Shown here one piece after another: positions 1-11,380 of a stretch of DNA of 64,000 nucleotides. This DNA comes from Echinostoma caproni (taxonomy: Eukaryota; Platyhelminthes; Trematoda; Plagiorchiida; Echinostomatidae). The notes under the pieces are model-generated. The model was given only the letters and a program-made list of their open reading frames with translations. It was not told the origin of the DNA and made no database searches. The translations under genes and the position numbers were made by a program. Numbering within the stretch: the stretch's first letter is position 1; the number at the start of each line of letters is the position of its first letter. The DNA lies in the NCBI GenBank assembly GCA_900618425.1, contig UZAN01040063.1:1-64000 (forward strand), in the 5' to 3' direction.

Positions 1-300
1 GTTGCACTGCCTAGAAAATGGTTGTGTATCTAGCCGGCACAATGAACACTGGATTGCGGGCTTACAAGATCAATCAGGTGAAACGAGAGAATTCGGTTCG
101 AGGCGGGGTCATTTTTAAGGTTGTGATTCACTAGTTTATCCTGTTTTGGGGTGTCACATTTGGTTTGTCGACAATGATCATGACAACAATCAAGACATGG
201 TGTATACTTTGTATACATTTGGCACCTTTATCAGCAATCAATAATGCTTTCACGTGAACAGGAAGTGAGAGATCACTGTAATGTACTGAGTGATTCAAAT

Positions 301-354
301 TGCACCCACATACGCACGCACACATGCACGTATGCACGCACACACACAAACACG
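301..354. repeat. Imperfect CA/CG-rich microsatellite
   Basis: A run of CACA, CGCA and TGCA units with interruptions. It produces the His/Thr/Cys-rich open frames on both strands that overlap it. Confidence 0.8.
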
Positions 355-1649
355 GATGTAAATTCGTGCGTGGTAGGACAGGAAGTGAAGGGTTGGAGAA
401 AAGTGTGTAGGAACGAAATGCTATTCATATTTTGACAGTTTGAAATGATTCCGGAAATGAACGATTTGCGTGAGGCACTAGCACGAAAATAGTCTGGTAA
501 AGCAGTCATACCGTTTCGTATTTATTATTGCCGACCGTAAACGTAGTACCACGTCCTCCATGTGATCATTTATCATGTCAAGTTGGAGAATCTCGTATGA
601 CATCGTGATTAAGTGATTTCTACAAACTATGCAAACGGCTTAGCCTGAGATAGGTCATCACATGCCATCTGAGATTCATTCTTTTTGAAGGTGATAGAAG
701 AATTTCAGTAGCGCCACTTGAGTTGTCACGAAAATAGTTAATTTCAGAACGTGTCGGTGAAACTGCCTTCATTGTTTTCACGAAGTAAAATGGATTTACA
801 TTCAGAGGTGTGTCCGTTAGCGACGTGATCTTGATCAGCATTGTGCAGCTCGGTGTTCAGTAGGAGGTTGAGGTGAAGCTTTAAAAATTTAACTGTCACA
901 ACTACCTAGATAAATTTGCCCGAATGACAGTCAGAAAAGTTTCTCATCTAAAAAGATGTTGCTCCCAACTTAATGTGCATCTGTACGTTCGTTTGAAATT
1001 ATGACCTTTGGTTTTGATTATTGGAGTTCGGTCTAAAATCCAAAACATGCATTGCATACGAAAGACCTGTAACACATATTTTGGAGATAGCACTCACGTC
1101 ATAATGATCGTTGAAATCAAACCTATTGATGAACTTGGTGTGCATGTTTGGCGAACTGTGACTTGAACAGAGGTAGAGTGTAATGTGTTAACAGCAAACA
1201 AGGTCCAAAAGCGTCAAATAGTATCTATGATAATTTAACTATGTGGGATTAATTATATTCTAATAGTGAGCTTACAGAAATCATTACTCTTCTGGGTACA
1301 GCTTTTCTGGATGTACCCACGGGTAAAGTTATATACAAATGTCGGAATCACTAAGACACTCTACAGTTCAAGAGCAGGAAAATAAATCAAAATATTTTGG
1401 CTATCGGTTACTGAACAGCTTCATTTATTTACCTCTCAAAACATTTCCGGCTTCTGTGAGGGATTCCAAATCGGAACTGTGTGCTGTTTAATACGAGCTG
1501 AAATAAATTCAAGAAAGTAGAGTATATCCCGGCATGCAATTGAGAATAAAGTAAGCAATAAAAGTATTTCAATCCCTTGAAGTAAATAAATAATTTGAGG
1601 TTTTTTTTAATGCCACTCGCTTCAGATGACATTCAAATTATCAAGAAAC

Positions 1650-1800
1650 TAGAAATGTCAGCATAAGCGATTAAGTTTCAATTTAGAGTTTAATGTTTGA
1701 ATTTGAATCTTGGCAGGGACACAAACGGTACACGCTGCTGACGAGTCCCAAACAGGAAGAAACATTTTCATAGCGCTCCTTGTCGGTCCTCAAAAATATT
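1650..1800 (+). mobile_element. Degenerate tRNA-derived SINE with hammerhead motif (copy 1)
   Basis: From about 1700 on, this copy aligns by eye to the SINE at 7545-7700. Both share a GGGACACAAA block, a GGTA-containing spacer, the CTGACGAGTCCCAAACA block and a downstream tail containing GGTC. The pol III B box is eroded (TTTGAATCTT at about 1702-1711, against GGTTCGAGTCC in the other copy) and the A box is barely recognisable near 1660. It is an old, truncated or diverged insertion inside a cadherin intron. Confidence 0.75.
1732..1776 (+). ncRNA. Hammerhead ribozyme relic
   Basis: Stem I 5' strand ACGCTG is at 1732-1737, conserved core CTGACGA at 1738-1744, stem II GTCC/GGAA with loop CAAACA at 1745-1758, the conserved GAAA at 1759-1762 and stem I 3' strand TAGCGC at 1771-1776. 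Stem I can form five of six pairs, one of them a wobble. The triplet before the cleavage position reads TCA, not an N-U-H triplet, and stem II has one mismatch, so self-cleavage is probably lost. The layout matches the schistosome Sm-alpha hammerhead. Confidence 0.65.
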
Positions 1801-2430
1801 TTCATCGCAGTCAGATAGAGTTGTAAATGTAAAACACTAATGTAATTGTCACCCCCTCTTACAGTATGGTATCAAACTATCTTACTACATGAATCGACCA
1901 AACTCTTACTAATTCCTTGGATTTTTGAAAATTAACGTTTATATCCATGAGTTCCGGACAAATTCGTTTATGGTTTATGCCAAACGACGTATTTGCGTTG
2001 TAAAATGTGTTTGGATAAGAGCTTTCCCCCTCGCTTGTCATGCTGATGGATGGCAAACCAACATGCAGAATTGTGTCACATCTCCAAATCAAAGATTTTG
2101 TCTAGAAAATATAGTCCGTAGATTGTCATGGCTTTACAACAAAAGGAACCTGTTGGTTGTTAGTCAAAGTTTGATCCCCTAGCTGACGATGATATTTGAA
2201 ATATTTGCACACATAACATAACTGTTCTTCATGAGACAGAGCGTGATCACTGCGCCTTAATTCGTCCATACACTGGTTGGCTTTTGATGCAGACCGCACT
2301 ATTTGAGACGGAAACCATAAATCTTGAACGCTTGGATTCTCACGATTTCCGGATTGATGTTTTATAGATTCTGGTTCTGGAAGAAAGTAATAACACTTCA
2401 ATCTTGCGCTTAATCATATATGTTGCCCAG

Positions 2431-2704
2431 CATCCAATTGGACCGTGAGAAACAAGCCTCATATACGTTCCACGTCACTGTTCGAGACGGACCTTTGCGT
2501 GCGGGAAACTCATTTGGCTCGCTGAATGAGCCAAACTCGCAGTCGGTACGTCGACGTTCCGAAAGATCTCATCTGGTCTCAATTCTGGTCACGGTGACTG
2601 TGGAGGACGAGAATGACAATGACCCGGTCTTCGTTCGGCCAAACTCCACTAATCACATGGTTTTATTGGACCCGGCTGCTATTCCCGGTCAGAGTCTCCT
2701 ACAA
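2431..2704 (+). CDS. Protocadherin-like gene, exon A: end of one cadherin repeat and start of the last
   Basis: This is an internal exon. It starts after AG at 2429-2430 with one base of a split codon and ends in phase 0 before GTAAGT at 2705. Residues are numbered from the first full codon (Ile at 2432). The cadherin signatures LDRE (residues 3-6) and a V-E-D-E-N-D-N-D-P-V-F block (DENDN at 59-63) close one extracellular repeat; acidic residues of this kind bind the calcium between repeats. The Asn/Ser/Arg-rich stretch at residues about 26-47 makes this repeat longer than usual between its last two strands. The final residues lead into the next repeat, which continues across a 5.3 kb intron. 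Calcium-dependent adhesion at the cell surface is the known family role; the partner is unknown. The family call is secure, the exact subfamily is not. Confidence 0.92.
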
Positions 2705-3663
2705 GTAAGTGCATATTTGTAGAACAAGAGTGAACCGCAGACAGGAGAGTATTCTGTTTGGAATACAAAGGGTAGACATAGTAAAACTGACAAGCAATAG
2801 GGCGATGCAAATTGAAAACCAAAGAAGAACAAGGTATTGTAGGAGATTAGAATAACTCACCCGCTCGAAACTAGATACCTGTGTATCCTATCATGGTCGG
2901 ACCAGAAATACTGCGTGCTGTAGTAGGAAACCAGGTAGCTCTGGAAAAACTACTGAAGTAGCAGATCAAGTACCTATGGAAGTGGGTTTCTATCTTTCGT
3001 CCTACATTTAATAACTCATGTAACAGACGCATCCCAAACCTCTGAAGGATAGTATCGGATAACTTTCCCAATCAATTAACTTTTATGACTCAGCTAAGAG
3101 TCGGAGGTAGAGTAACTACAAATCAATGAAAATTTGGGAAAACCGCTGGAGGCTAAAGCTAACATGAATGAGGTTATCCGCTGACCGAACACCTCCATTA
3201 GTTTAATTCATTTTATCACATCCAACCAGTCTAATAACGTTTCTGACAATTAAGAGGGTGCAAGTTACGGAGTTCAATCAGCGATGGGGGAGATGGATTA
3301 TCACGGAGGATAAGTGAACAGTCTTGAAAGCCATTGCGCTCTGCCAATCACAAATAAAAAGTAAGAGAATTAATAAAAAGGTGACATATCTCACTGCATT
3401 CAGTGAGTCAAATTAAGAAAGTTATATACAATTAAAGTTTAGAATGCAAGTTAAGACCGTTTGCCGTTTGCAAAATCACTGAGAGCAGGTGCCCAAGAAG
3501 TAATCTTCGGAGTAATCTGTTCGTAAATGGGATTACTCAAAAAGTTGGGCGAATCGATGGATCGTCGTAGGGAAAAATATTCAGACAAAAAACTAATTTT
3601 TTTAATAAATGTTGATCATATAGCAATAGTGAAGCAAAAGTTCTCCAAATCTCAGTAATTTTG

Positions 3664-3678
3664 CACACACACACACAC
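3664..3678. repeat. CA microsatellite
   Basis: A short perfect CA dinucleotide run inside intron A. Confidence 0.8.
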
Positions 3679-6539
3679 CTGGGCTGCGTTTATTTTCTGT
3701 GCTCCACTGCGTTGAGAAAAGTCGCACCACAAGGTCTTCTGAAATCGAGACGTGGTTCACAACAATTTAGTTTTGGACTCAATCAATTTGGAAAATTTCA
3801 TTAAATCTGCATTATTCCGAAAGACTGCTTCAAGTGGGCAGCGTATATCCATTTTTTTGATAGCCTCAAGGGTGACAGGGTGAGACAGAGAGAAAAACGT
3901 TTTCTCAACCAGCCGAATTCAAAGTAATCACAATTGGTTAAAGTGCGAGCAACTGTCATCGAATACTTCGATCACAGAATTGCAATCGATAAACCTAGAA
4001 AGACGACAGTTGTAGCGCAAAAATACACATCCTTCCTATTGAATTAGATTAAATTAGATTGAAGTTGTTCAAAGGCACAATGGCTAGCTTTTGAGGCTGA
4101 TTGGAGAAGAATGGAGGTGAGAGACTCTCGGACAGATGGCATTGTGAACAGGTATCATCAATTGTCTGGATATATTCCGTTGGTGCGGAATTGAGTAGGA
4201 ATATCATTTCAGTGTGAAACAAATTTAAATTTATCCAGCAAAATTGTTCATTTATTTGAAATACATTCTGTGGAAAACGCAGTTGTACTGTAGTACTACT
4301 TAATCGATATCATGCTAGTCAACGCATTGAAAAGTTCTCTGCTTCATTAGTTACCATACTTGAACGTATTGGAATGGTACCCGTGTTGAAGCAAACTAAA
4401 GATAATCAAAGTGCTATCTGAAATGGCAAGCCGGTAAAATCCATTGAGTGAACAAGGTCAATCTTTGAACCCTTTGTCCACCGAAGTGAGGAGAGAAATA
4501 GAATGCACACAACTGTTTTGATGTTCAGACAGATCACAGTGTAAACAGTTTAATTCTGTTCTAATTATCGCAACCTCATTAGAATTTAACAGTTCCAATT
4601 AAGTGAACCCTACAACAGTGTTGATAAGCCCGTCAATATCCAATCCGACTCCAGCAAACTTCTATCGAATCACATCATCTGAAAGGGACCAGGGCTTCCG
4701 TTTTCGCAAAAGGTAACCTTGTACTGCCGACAGCTTTAGTTGTTCACATCGAGCGAGGATAAAATATGTCGAAGAATCGAAACATAAAGGCATCATGAAT
4801 ACGCAGTTGCAGGAGCTTCATTGCTTATGAAATTCAGCCATATCATAAAAAGCTTATTTTCATTAAGTTGATCACGCAGCCTCAAGCAGAAAGATTCCAG
4901 GGATCGATAAAACCGAGAGTCCTGTTCATGCTTCCCACGCCGTCACACCGGGTCACTTTCAGGTTTCCTTTCCCCTCTATCTGTCTAGGCAAGCGTAGCA
5001 AACATAGAAAGCCCATTTGGTGGCATAATTAACACTTGCCCCTGTCACCGTAACCCAAGGACTTCTTTCAGCGCTCAACCAAGAATAGATAAAACTATGC
5101 ACTAGACCAGGATATTACTTTTCTGGCTGCAGCGAAGACAGCGATGTTCAAACTATACCGATATGTTTTTAGTCTTCTTTGTAAGTCGTTATCCACCTAT
5201 ACAACATAGAAGGAGGACCAACCGGACAGTTGCGAAATTCTCTCGAACACCCAGGGTAACCAACTCAAACGACGGAGTCAAAGGTGTCGAGAGCTTTTGC
5301 TGCCATATTGGTCATCTGTAAGCGAGCTGAAAATTCATGTGTTGATTAGGACTTGATTGTTTGGTGATGTGCAGGCCGATAAACTATCAATGGTATCTTA
5401 CATGCTGCTCTGTTGGCATTCTACTCAATTAAATTCATCAATTCTTCTCAGTCTCTTTTACGACATTACTTTCCGAATTATCTATCCGAATTCATTCAAT
5501 ATAAGAAAATAAAATGATTAAAACACAACTACTGGTCAATGATTAGCATATTTCCACAGGTAAACTAATGAAAATCTACTTCACCCAGTGAAAACAAAAA
5601 GAAACTCAACAAGATGCAATATTTTTAGAGAAGGGAGTAGGCTTGTACCTCAAAATTTTACCATAAGTATTTATGAAATGCAACCTTATTATAAATAATT
5701 GGAAAGCAGGATGCACATAGAAGAAGAAAATAATCCATAATTTCATTCAAGAAGATTTGTTAAAGTAAAGCTTCAATGGAAATTACGTTGCACGGATACG
5801 CTTCAGATGTCAAAGGGTAACAGGCGGGGCCCCGAAAAATTGTCGTTGCTTTTATGCTGAAACCTCTTCAGGTAAAAACTGATATGACAGTCAAGAATGA
5901 ACCAGAACATATCACTGACGTAGATAGTGGTATAAACTAAGCAATAAGTGACACAAAAAGTAACAGAATAACCAACAACAAAGGTTTTTCGCCACTCAGT
6001 TTCTTACGAAACTGGCCTGTGAGTTTTTCCGTGCTGACCGAAACATCAGCAGAACATGATATATTTGAGTCACGTTTACGCAGGAATGGAACACCATATG
6101 AATGGATGTAAGTTGTATGCAGATAAGGGTTGAGACGAGTTGTGTGGTGTTATTGAGCACCAATTTTGCAAACTTTCATCGACTTTGATATGATAACCAC
6201 CCAATCGGCTGCTTGAGGAGTTCAACAAAGTTCATTCGAACGTAGAATTTACTCTGTATCACTCTACAGAAACACAAACAGAAGGCAGTCTGGCTTTTCT
6301 ATAAGCCACCGTAGAGGTAGCTCCGTCCCGTTATCGGAGTAATGTGGAATGGACAGTGAATTCCTTTTTATAGTTTTAGCACTCTTCAAAGGAGAGTAAA
6401 TCAAGTTTGTTGTTTGGTTAATGGAGCGAAGAAAGCATGTAGAGTAGATACCAATGATACTGCTCTTAAATTCCTAATTCCTAATTCTTACTCAAAATGA
6501 CTAAGCAGAAGGATTCATTCCTAAGGCAATCCTACGATA

Positions 6540-7021
6540 TCAGTAGTGGCCAAAGGAAATAGGAGCTGTTAGAAAGTCTGTATATGTGCATCCATCGTTC
6601 AAGGGAGATACACCGGTGGAAATCATCCATAGAAAGTCCTCGGGTGCAGTAAGCAGAACATCCCACGCTGCCCGAGTAAAAGCTGTATTTACATCTAAAC
6701 CAATCACATTTTTGACTGTAGGACAGAGTGCCAGGTTCTGGAGCCTCATACTGTGCATGCCTATTCGCCTTATCCTGTGAGATTGGCTACACTGACAGGA
6801 AAACCAAATGCCTCAGCGATCGATTTAGTGAACACCACCCGACTTGGCTGAAGGATAGGAACAATTATGACGACTACGAGTCTGGTGTTCACACCTCGTT
6901 CAGTTAAATCGCTCGGTGATGGTGGTAAGCGCACTTGGGGCGATTTACAAAGTAGGCAAACAGGGGCAATGAGGCCTAGTATAGTACCCATGGCAAAAGC
7001 TCTAAGTATTCGGATTAACAA
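6540..7021 (-). other. Unrecognised coding-like segment, possible pseudogene
   Basis: Two minus-strand open frames lie head to tail and are out of phase: 7021 to 6770 (83 codons, rich in Val/Ile/Leu, including V-V-V-I-I-V-P-I-L) and 6758 to 6540 (72 codons). The base composition is more GC-rich than the surrounding intron. I do not recognise the product. It may be a broken retroposed gene or fragment of a mobile element, or two chance open frames. Confidence 0.2.
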
Positions 7022-7544
7022 TCTCTCCTCCCATTGTGTTTCTGAAGAAAGTCGTGTGAGTACTTAACGTCCCCTGGTTCGTTCCATCCACCCCAACACT
7101 TGAACTTTTGAAACCGATCAATTTCACATAAACACATGTACACACATAAAATGTCAGATCTGAACCATTAAAACCGGAATTTCCCCTCTCCTTTTGTTCT
7201 AGTTGTTATTTTTATGAAAACGGGCGAATTAGCCATGATGTTGTTCTCAATCACATAATGGTTTAGGACACAATTTCAAGCGAACAATTGTTTTCATTTC
7301 ACGCCGTTACACGTTATATGAATCGATCACAGCTAGAGGTTGTGAGGATAAGAGAAGTAAATTTGGAATAGTCCATTTGTTTGTAAAAGCATGCACCAGG
7401 CACTGTTGATGGTCTTGAGGATTGTTTTCAGTCTCTGGGAGATCGTTAAATACCCAAATACCATCAACAATGCCTACGTGAGAACAATCGAATGGATTAT
7501 TCCAAAGTTACTGCTTCCAACTGATTAAACCGGTCGCACAAAGT

Positions 7545-7700
7545 GATAGCTGAGTAGCTCAGAGGTAAGGATTTGACTTTCCGATCCGATTGTTCTCGGT
7601 TCGAGTCCTCACAGGGACACAAAAGGTATGCACTGCTGACGAGTCCCAAACAATACGGAACAACTGTCCAGTGCTCTTTGTTGGTCATCGCAAATTATTC
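7545..7700 (+). mobile_element. tRNA-derived SINE with hammerhead motif (copy 2)
   Basis: An internal pol III promoter is readable. The A box TAGCTCAGAGG is at 7555-7565 and a perfect B box GGTTCGAGTCC at 7598-7608. No acceptor stem can be folded, so this is a tRNA-derived SINE head and not a tRNA gene. A hammerhead fold follows at 7630-7674 and then a tail that is shared with copy 1 (GCTC.TTGT.GGTC). The order A box, B box, hammerhead is that of the schistosome Sm-alpha elements. It sits in intron A, on the sense strand of the host gene. Confidence 0.85.
7630..7674 (+). ncRNA. Hammerhead ribozyme, near-intact but with core substitutions
   Basis: Stem I GCACTG (7630-7635) pairs perfectly with CAGTGC (7669-7674). 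Core CTGACGA is at 7636-7642, stem II 5' strand GTCC at 7643-7646, loop CAAACA, and the cleavage triplet GTC at 7666-7668 is canonical. The 3' strand of stem II reads ATAC where GGAC is expected, and the invariant GAAA reads GGAA (7657-7660). The fold is therefore recognisable but the catalytic core is damaged. Confidence 0.75.
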
Positions 7701-8051
7701 ATCGAGTTAGGCATTGGAGGACCGACTTAGAAGCAAAGATGCAATCAAGAAGAACTAACGAACAGAGATCTCAGAAGTGTCCTAATATTTAGTAACCATA
7801 TGAAAAAACGGTACTGACCTCATCCGCAGTACATCTAATCGGATTGCTTGCAAGTTGAAGCAAAGATAAAGAGTGAGTAAATGCGTGTGGGAGAATTCTA
7901 ATGAGTTTACGGCTATGAGTGCTTGATATTCATTTGTTATCCCGTTGGACATTACTAGAGTGCGCTTTGCTTCAACAGTATTTCCGATTTTGTTCATTGT
8001 TCATTCATTGTGCGTACCGTTCATATTTTACTCTCTTCTTGCATTGATTAG

Positions 8052-8432
8052 CTTCACGCTGTTGATCCGGACGAAGGCCCAAATGGACACGTGACATACG
8101 CGATTCGTGGAGGGAATGCAGGGAATTTGTTCAATGTGGATCCACGTACAGGGTTATTGTATTTGGAGAATCAAATCCCACGCCGCACGATAGCTGAGGC
8201 TACCGCGGCAGCCGCAGCAGCAGCATCTGCCGCGGCCGCGGCTGCGGCTATTTCTTCCTCTCAGTCCGCCAATGCAGGTTCTGATGCTTTTGTCAGTATA
8301 GCTGGATCTGGCGCACACGGCACTGGCGCATCAGACCAAGCACCAACACAACCAACATACTTGCTCGCACTGGAAGCTTGTGACCAAGGGCAGCCAAGCC
8401 GATGTACACATTTTCCGAACTTACAGATTCAG
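8052..8432 (+). CDS. Protocadherin-like gene, exon B: last cadherin repeat with Ala/Ser-rich insertion
   Basis: The exon follows TTGATTAG and ends before GTGAGT at 8433; both borders are phase 0 and it encodes 127 residues (92-218 of the readable product). It opens with the strand-A/B signature V-D-P-D-E-G-P-N-G followed by V-T-Y. It continues through a F-N-V-D-P-R-T-G-L-L-Y strand and, after an insertion, ends with Y-L-L-A-L-E-A-C-D-Q-G-Q-P-S, the usual A-x-D-x-G-x-P segment. Between them lie about 60 extra residues: an Ala tract (15 codons, 8205-8249, one Ser within) followed by a Ser/Gly/Ala/Asn-rich linker. The DxNDN motif that normally ends a repeat is absent, as is usual in a membrane-proximal repeat. 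The two Cys residues near the end may form a disulfide. Confidence 0.93.
8205..8249 (+). repeat. Polyalanine-coding tract
   Basis: Fourteen alanine codons and one serine codon in a row, using all four GCN codons in mixed order, within exon B. The mixed codons give a CCGCGGCCGCGG core that is the most GC-rich spot of the window. Confidence 0.95.
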
Positions 8433-11079
8433 GTGAGTTGTTCATTTATGATAATAGCCAATAGTTTTACATGATCTGAAACCAAGTAATTCGATTTATG
8501 AAATTATATGCTAATCCCAAAATATTATTTTACTATTTGCTGAAACAATCGGATTCAGTAATCAAACGGACATAAAGCTAAGATGGTTAATTACATTAAC
8601 CAGAGCAGAGCCCCAATCATTGAGCTTGTGTATGATTTAATCCTACTCTAAGCGAAAGAAAAAAGGACATTTCAAATTTGCTTTATTTTACCCATGAGGT
8701 GTTGATAAGTGTTGAAATCTGTTAGTTTCTCACACAGCTGAACAGCGTCATCGATGCGAAGAACCTCACTAGACAGAATTGAGTTGAATTGAAACGAATC
8801 GTTATGCATTCAGATCTCGGTACACCTTTTCCCTCGTAACATATTTTGAGGTATTTGTGGTACACAAGAAAGTGTCATTTTACCCGTGAACAAAATGCCA
8901 GTTGTTTGTGTTTCACTGATTCACAATCTGCTTTTGATTTACAGAAAAAGCATTTTCAGATGGTGAGAACATCTCATATTTCTCAAAATCTGGTTGAAGA
9001 AATTTATTGTTTCTCATGGAAAATTCCAACACTCGTAAACTTTCATTAGCTGTTCGTGATTAATTCATTTGTGCAGTGTACCTCAAAGAAATGCGTTGTG
9101 CGAAACGCAATCACAACCTACTGTCTGGTGTATTCGATTTCCTCTGAGGTGAACATACGCTTTGTGAGAGAGGGTGGTTTCCTTCTTTAAGGCAGTTCTA
9201 TTTTCACACATAATCTCCAATGGCAACCACATTGTTTTCGATTCTTCAACTGTTTCATACGCGAATTCTCAAATCAGTTTTTACTACACTGGAGGTCAAT
9301 AGGTTTATTGGTATCACGAATAAATTAATGGCTTCCGACTCTGTTCAGTAGGCGATAAACTAAGGAACTGAAACTGCAATCTGACATTTGTTAACCTTAA
9401 GACTCCGCTTACAATGCCACCACACCCACTACTGTCTCAGTAGACCAGATACCGACAAGATGAAAGATATCTCCCTTTAAATTTTTTATATTTTGGTTTT
9501 CAATAATTTCTACTTTAAAACTATTGGCATACCATATCCTAAAATCATTGTAACTGGTCCATTTGTATCATTTACTAGAAGTGATGGGTCTATGATCATT
9601 CAGTGGTCTATTGTAGTAAATAGTCAAAATTGACATTATCCCTGACCTCAGTTGCTCTTTTCCTAACGCGCGATTGAATCTCGAGGGCTAATGGAAGTGT
9701 GCGGGACGGTAGCGCTTATGTCTGTGACCTCGAATCGACACCAGTCACTCATTCGTCTTGCAACATTGAATTTAACCTGCCCTAATTTCTCAGGGACATA
9801 GCTTTATACAATAGGAAAATCACAGAAATCATTCAAAAGTAAGGCAATCAGACCTCTGGGTGATACATTAAATCACTTCACGTCACCTACAGCTTTGCCT
9901 ATAACGTTCAGTGTTAACACCGAATTCGTCAAAAAGATATGGCGCAATAAAATGAGGAAAATAATGAAAGCTATTGTAATGAATTAAATATACTCTGAAC
10001 TAATGATCGTTCGCTACAAATATTAGCCATATGTACTGCTCATGGAAATTCTCAGATTATTCCAAGAAGACAAATCTTCACATGATTTATTTAAACGGAT
10101 GAAGTCAAACGTCACACTTCAAATTAAGCTGACTCTATCAATGATGGCTATATGCATTGGTGTCACACCAAAGTTTAATAAAATTACCCTAGAGGTAATG
10201 TGGTTTTTACTATTAAAAAATGAGTTAGACGTCTTTATAGAAGACGATGACTGAGAGATGTATAGAACATAATCACAAAACGTAGTATAAAATGAGACCA
10301 GGTCAAACTATACAAATCACAGTTTTTGCCTGTTTAAAATCCACGGTGAGTGTTCAAGTTCAAAATATATTGGTTTGTGCTTCCCAGACATAAAATGCGT
10401 TATGGTTGGCAGAAATCATCATTGTGATGTTTCCGTTGTAACTAATGACAAACAATGACGTCTTCATAGATGTAATCGCTGTCTGCAGTTCTTGGTGAAA
10501 CCAACAGGTAGTAGCGCACTGTTAAACGTTGGGGCCATGCCCCCTTTTAAAGACCATTCTTGATTCATACTATTGTTCCTTGAAAACATTTGCACAACTC
10601 TTTTCCTCAAAATCGTTGAAGCAGCTCTTAGTAGTCTTGCATTCAAGGTAAATGTTACTTCCGTTTTTGAGAGGTCAACGAATCATGAATCTCGTTAGAA
10701 ACATTTCACATTTTCCCGTAGAAGCATTTTGTCTTCAACAGCCGAAAAATATAAATTTGCTAAAGCAATCGGAAAGAAAAAATGTACAGTTTCAAAGAAG
10801 CGATTTGCTGCTGTATTTTTGAGACATTTGAATATATTAAATTTATCGTGGAATAACTGTCAAAAAATTTACCTCGATGAAAATAATAGTATTGTGTGAG
10901 TGCTCTTATGTTGTCGAATGAGGATTATTAAGCTGATTTGCTAACGGTGTGCACACAAAGATTATGGTTTATTTTATTAAAAGGGTTCATATGCACATGC
11001 AGGGTTATCCTTCGTCACTGATAGAAGAGGGTAAAACGGTAATTCATCCAGGAAAAAATCGCTCACCTTTTGTTTTCAG
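8433..11079 (+). other. Intron B (phase 0, 2.6 kb)
   Basis: From GTGAGT at 8433 to TTGTTTTCAG ending at 11079, a strong pyrimidine-rich acceptor. No RNA gene, repeat or coding segment recognised. Confidence 0.85.
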
Positions 11080-11380
11080 CTCCGAGTTCCAAATGACCTG
11101 ACAATGGATCCAACCACTGGACAGCTTCTCATCGACGGAGCCGCTGGTTTGGCCGGCCCTCTGCAACTAGCCAACGGTGCTGGTACGCGCAGTGATGGCT
11201 ATCTCGGATTCGGTATTGGGGGAGGTGCCGGTGGTCCATGGGCCGGTGGACTGTCCACTGCAGAAATCCTGATAATTTCATTATCTACTTTTTTTGCACT
11301 GCTTATACTGGTGATTGTGATCACAATATGCGTGCTAAAACAGCGCTCCATTAGCACAAGTCCTGATGTCAGACGAAAAG
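11080..11380 (+). CDS. Protocadherin-like gene, exon C: stalk and transmembrane helix
   Basis: Entry is phase 0 and exit is phase 1 before GTGAGT at 11381. It encodes residues 219-318 and the first base of codon 319. A short strand (L-R-V-P-N-D) ends the last cadherin repeat. Next come a Gly/Ala-rich stalk (including G-F-G-I-G-G-G-A-G-G) and a 24-residue hydrophobic helix (residues about 281-304, ending I-T-I-C-V-L). A basic/Ser stop-transfer segment (K-Q-R-S-I-S) then begins the cytoplasmic side. This fixes a type I topology with a single membrane pass. The open frame runs on past the donor for about 36 codons; that read-through is intronic and I see no reason to think it is used. Confidence 0.92.

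Larger units (their letters stand above)
1..2430 (+). other. Upstream intron of the cadherin gene (partial)
   Basis: The first exon seen begins in mid-codon behind an AG at 2429-2430, so this stretch is read as the 3' part of an intron whose 5' exon lies outside the window. An imperfect CA/CG-rich microsatellite lies at 301-354 and a degenerate hammerhead SINE at about 1650-1800. I see no earlier cadherin exon here. The acceptor is preceded by a short pyrimidine stretch (tgttgcccag). Confidence 0.6.
2705..8051 (+). other. Intron A (phase 0, 5.3 kb)
   Basis: It runs from GTAAGT at 2705 to TTGATTAG ending at 8051. Contents that I can name are a short CA repeat (3664-3678), coding-like open frames on the minus strand at 6540-7021 that I do not recognise, and a hammerhead SINE at about 7545-7700. 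Nothing else recognised. Confidence 0.8.

Noticed and set aside
2..121. Open frame at the very start of the window ending in a possible donor (CAG|GTGAAA at 77)
   Set aside because: Its exit phase is 1 whereas exon A needs a phase 2 donor, and the sequence has no cadherin character.
2126..2401. Minus-strand open frame of 91 codons just upstream of exon A
   Set aside because: A few residues recall retroelement polyproteins, but no motif can be confirmed and the frame overlaps the acceptor region of the host gene.
5825..6055. Palindromic TGCTGACCGAAACATCAGCA and a GAAACCTCTTCAGG stretch, suggestive of a retroelement end
   Set aside because: No reverse-transcriptase reading frame or second copy could be found in the window, and the motif is too short alone.
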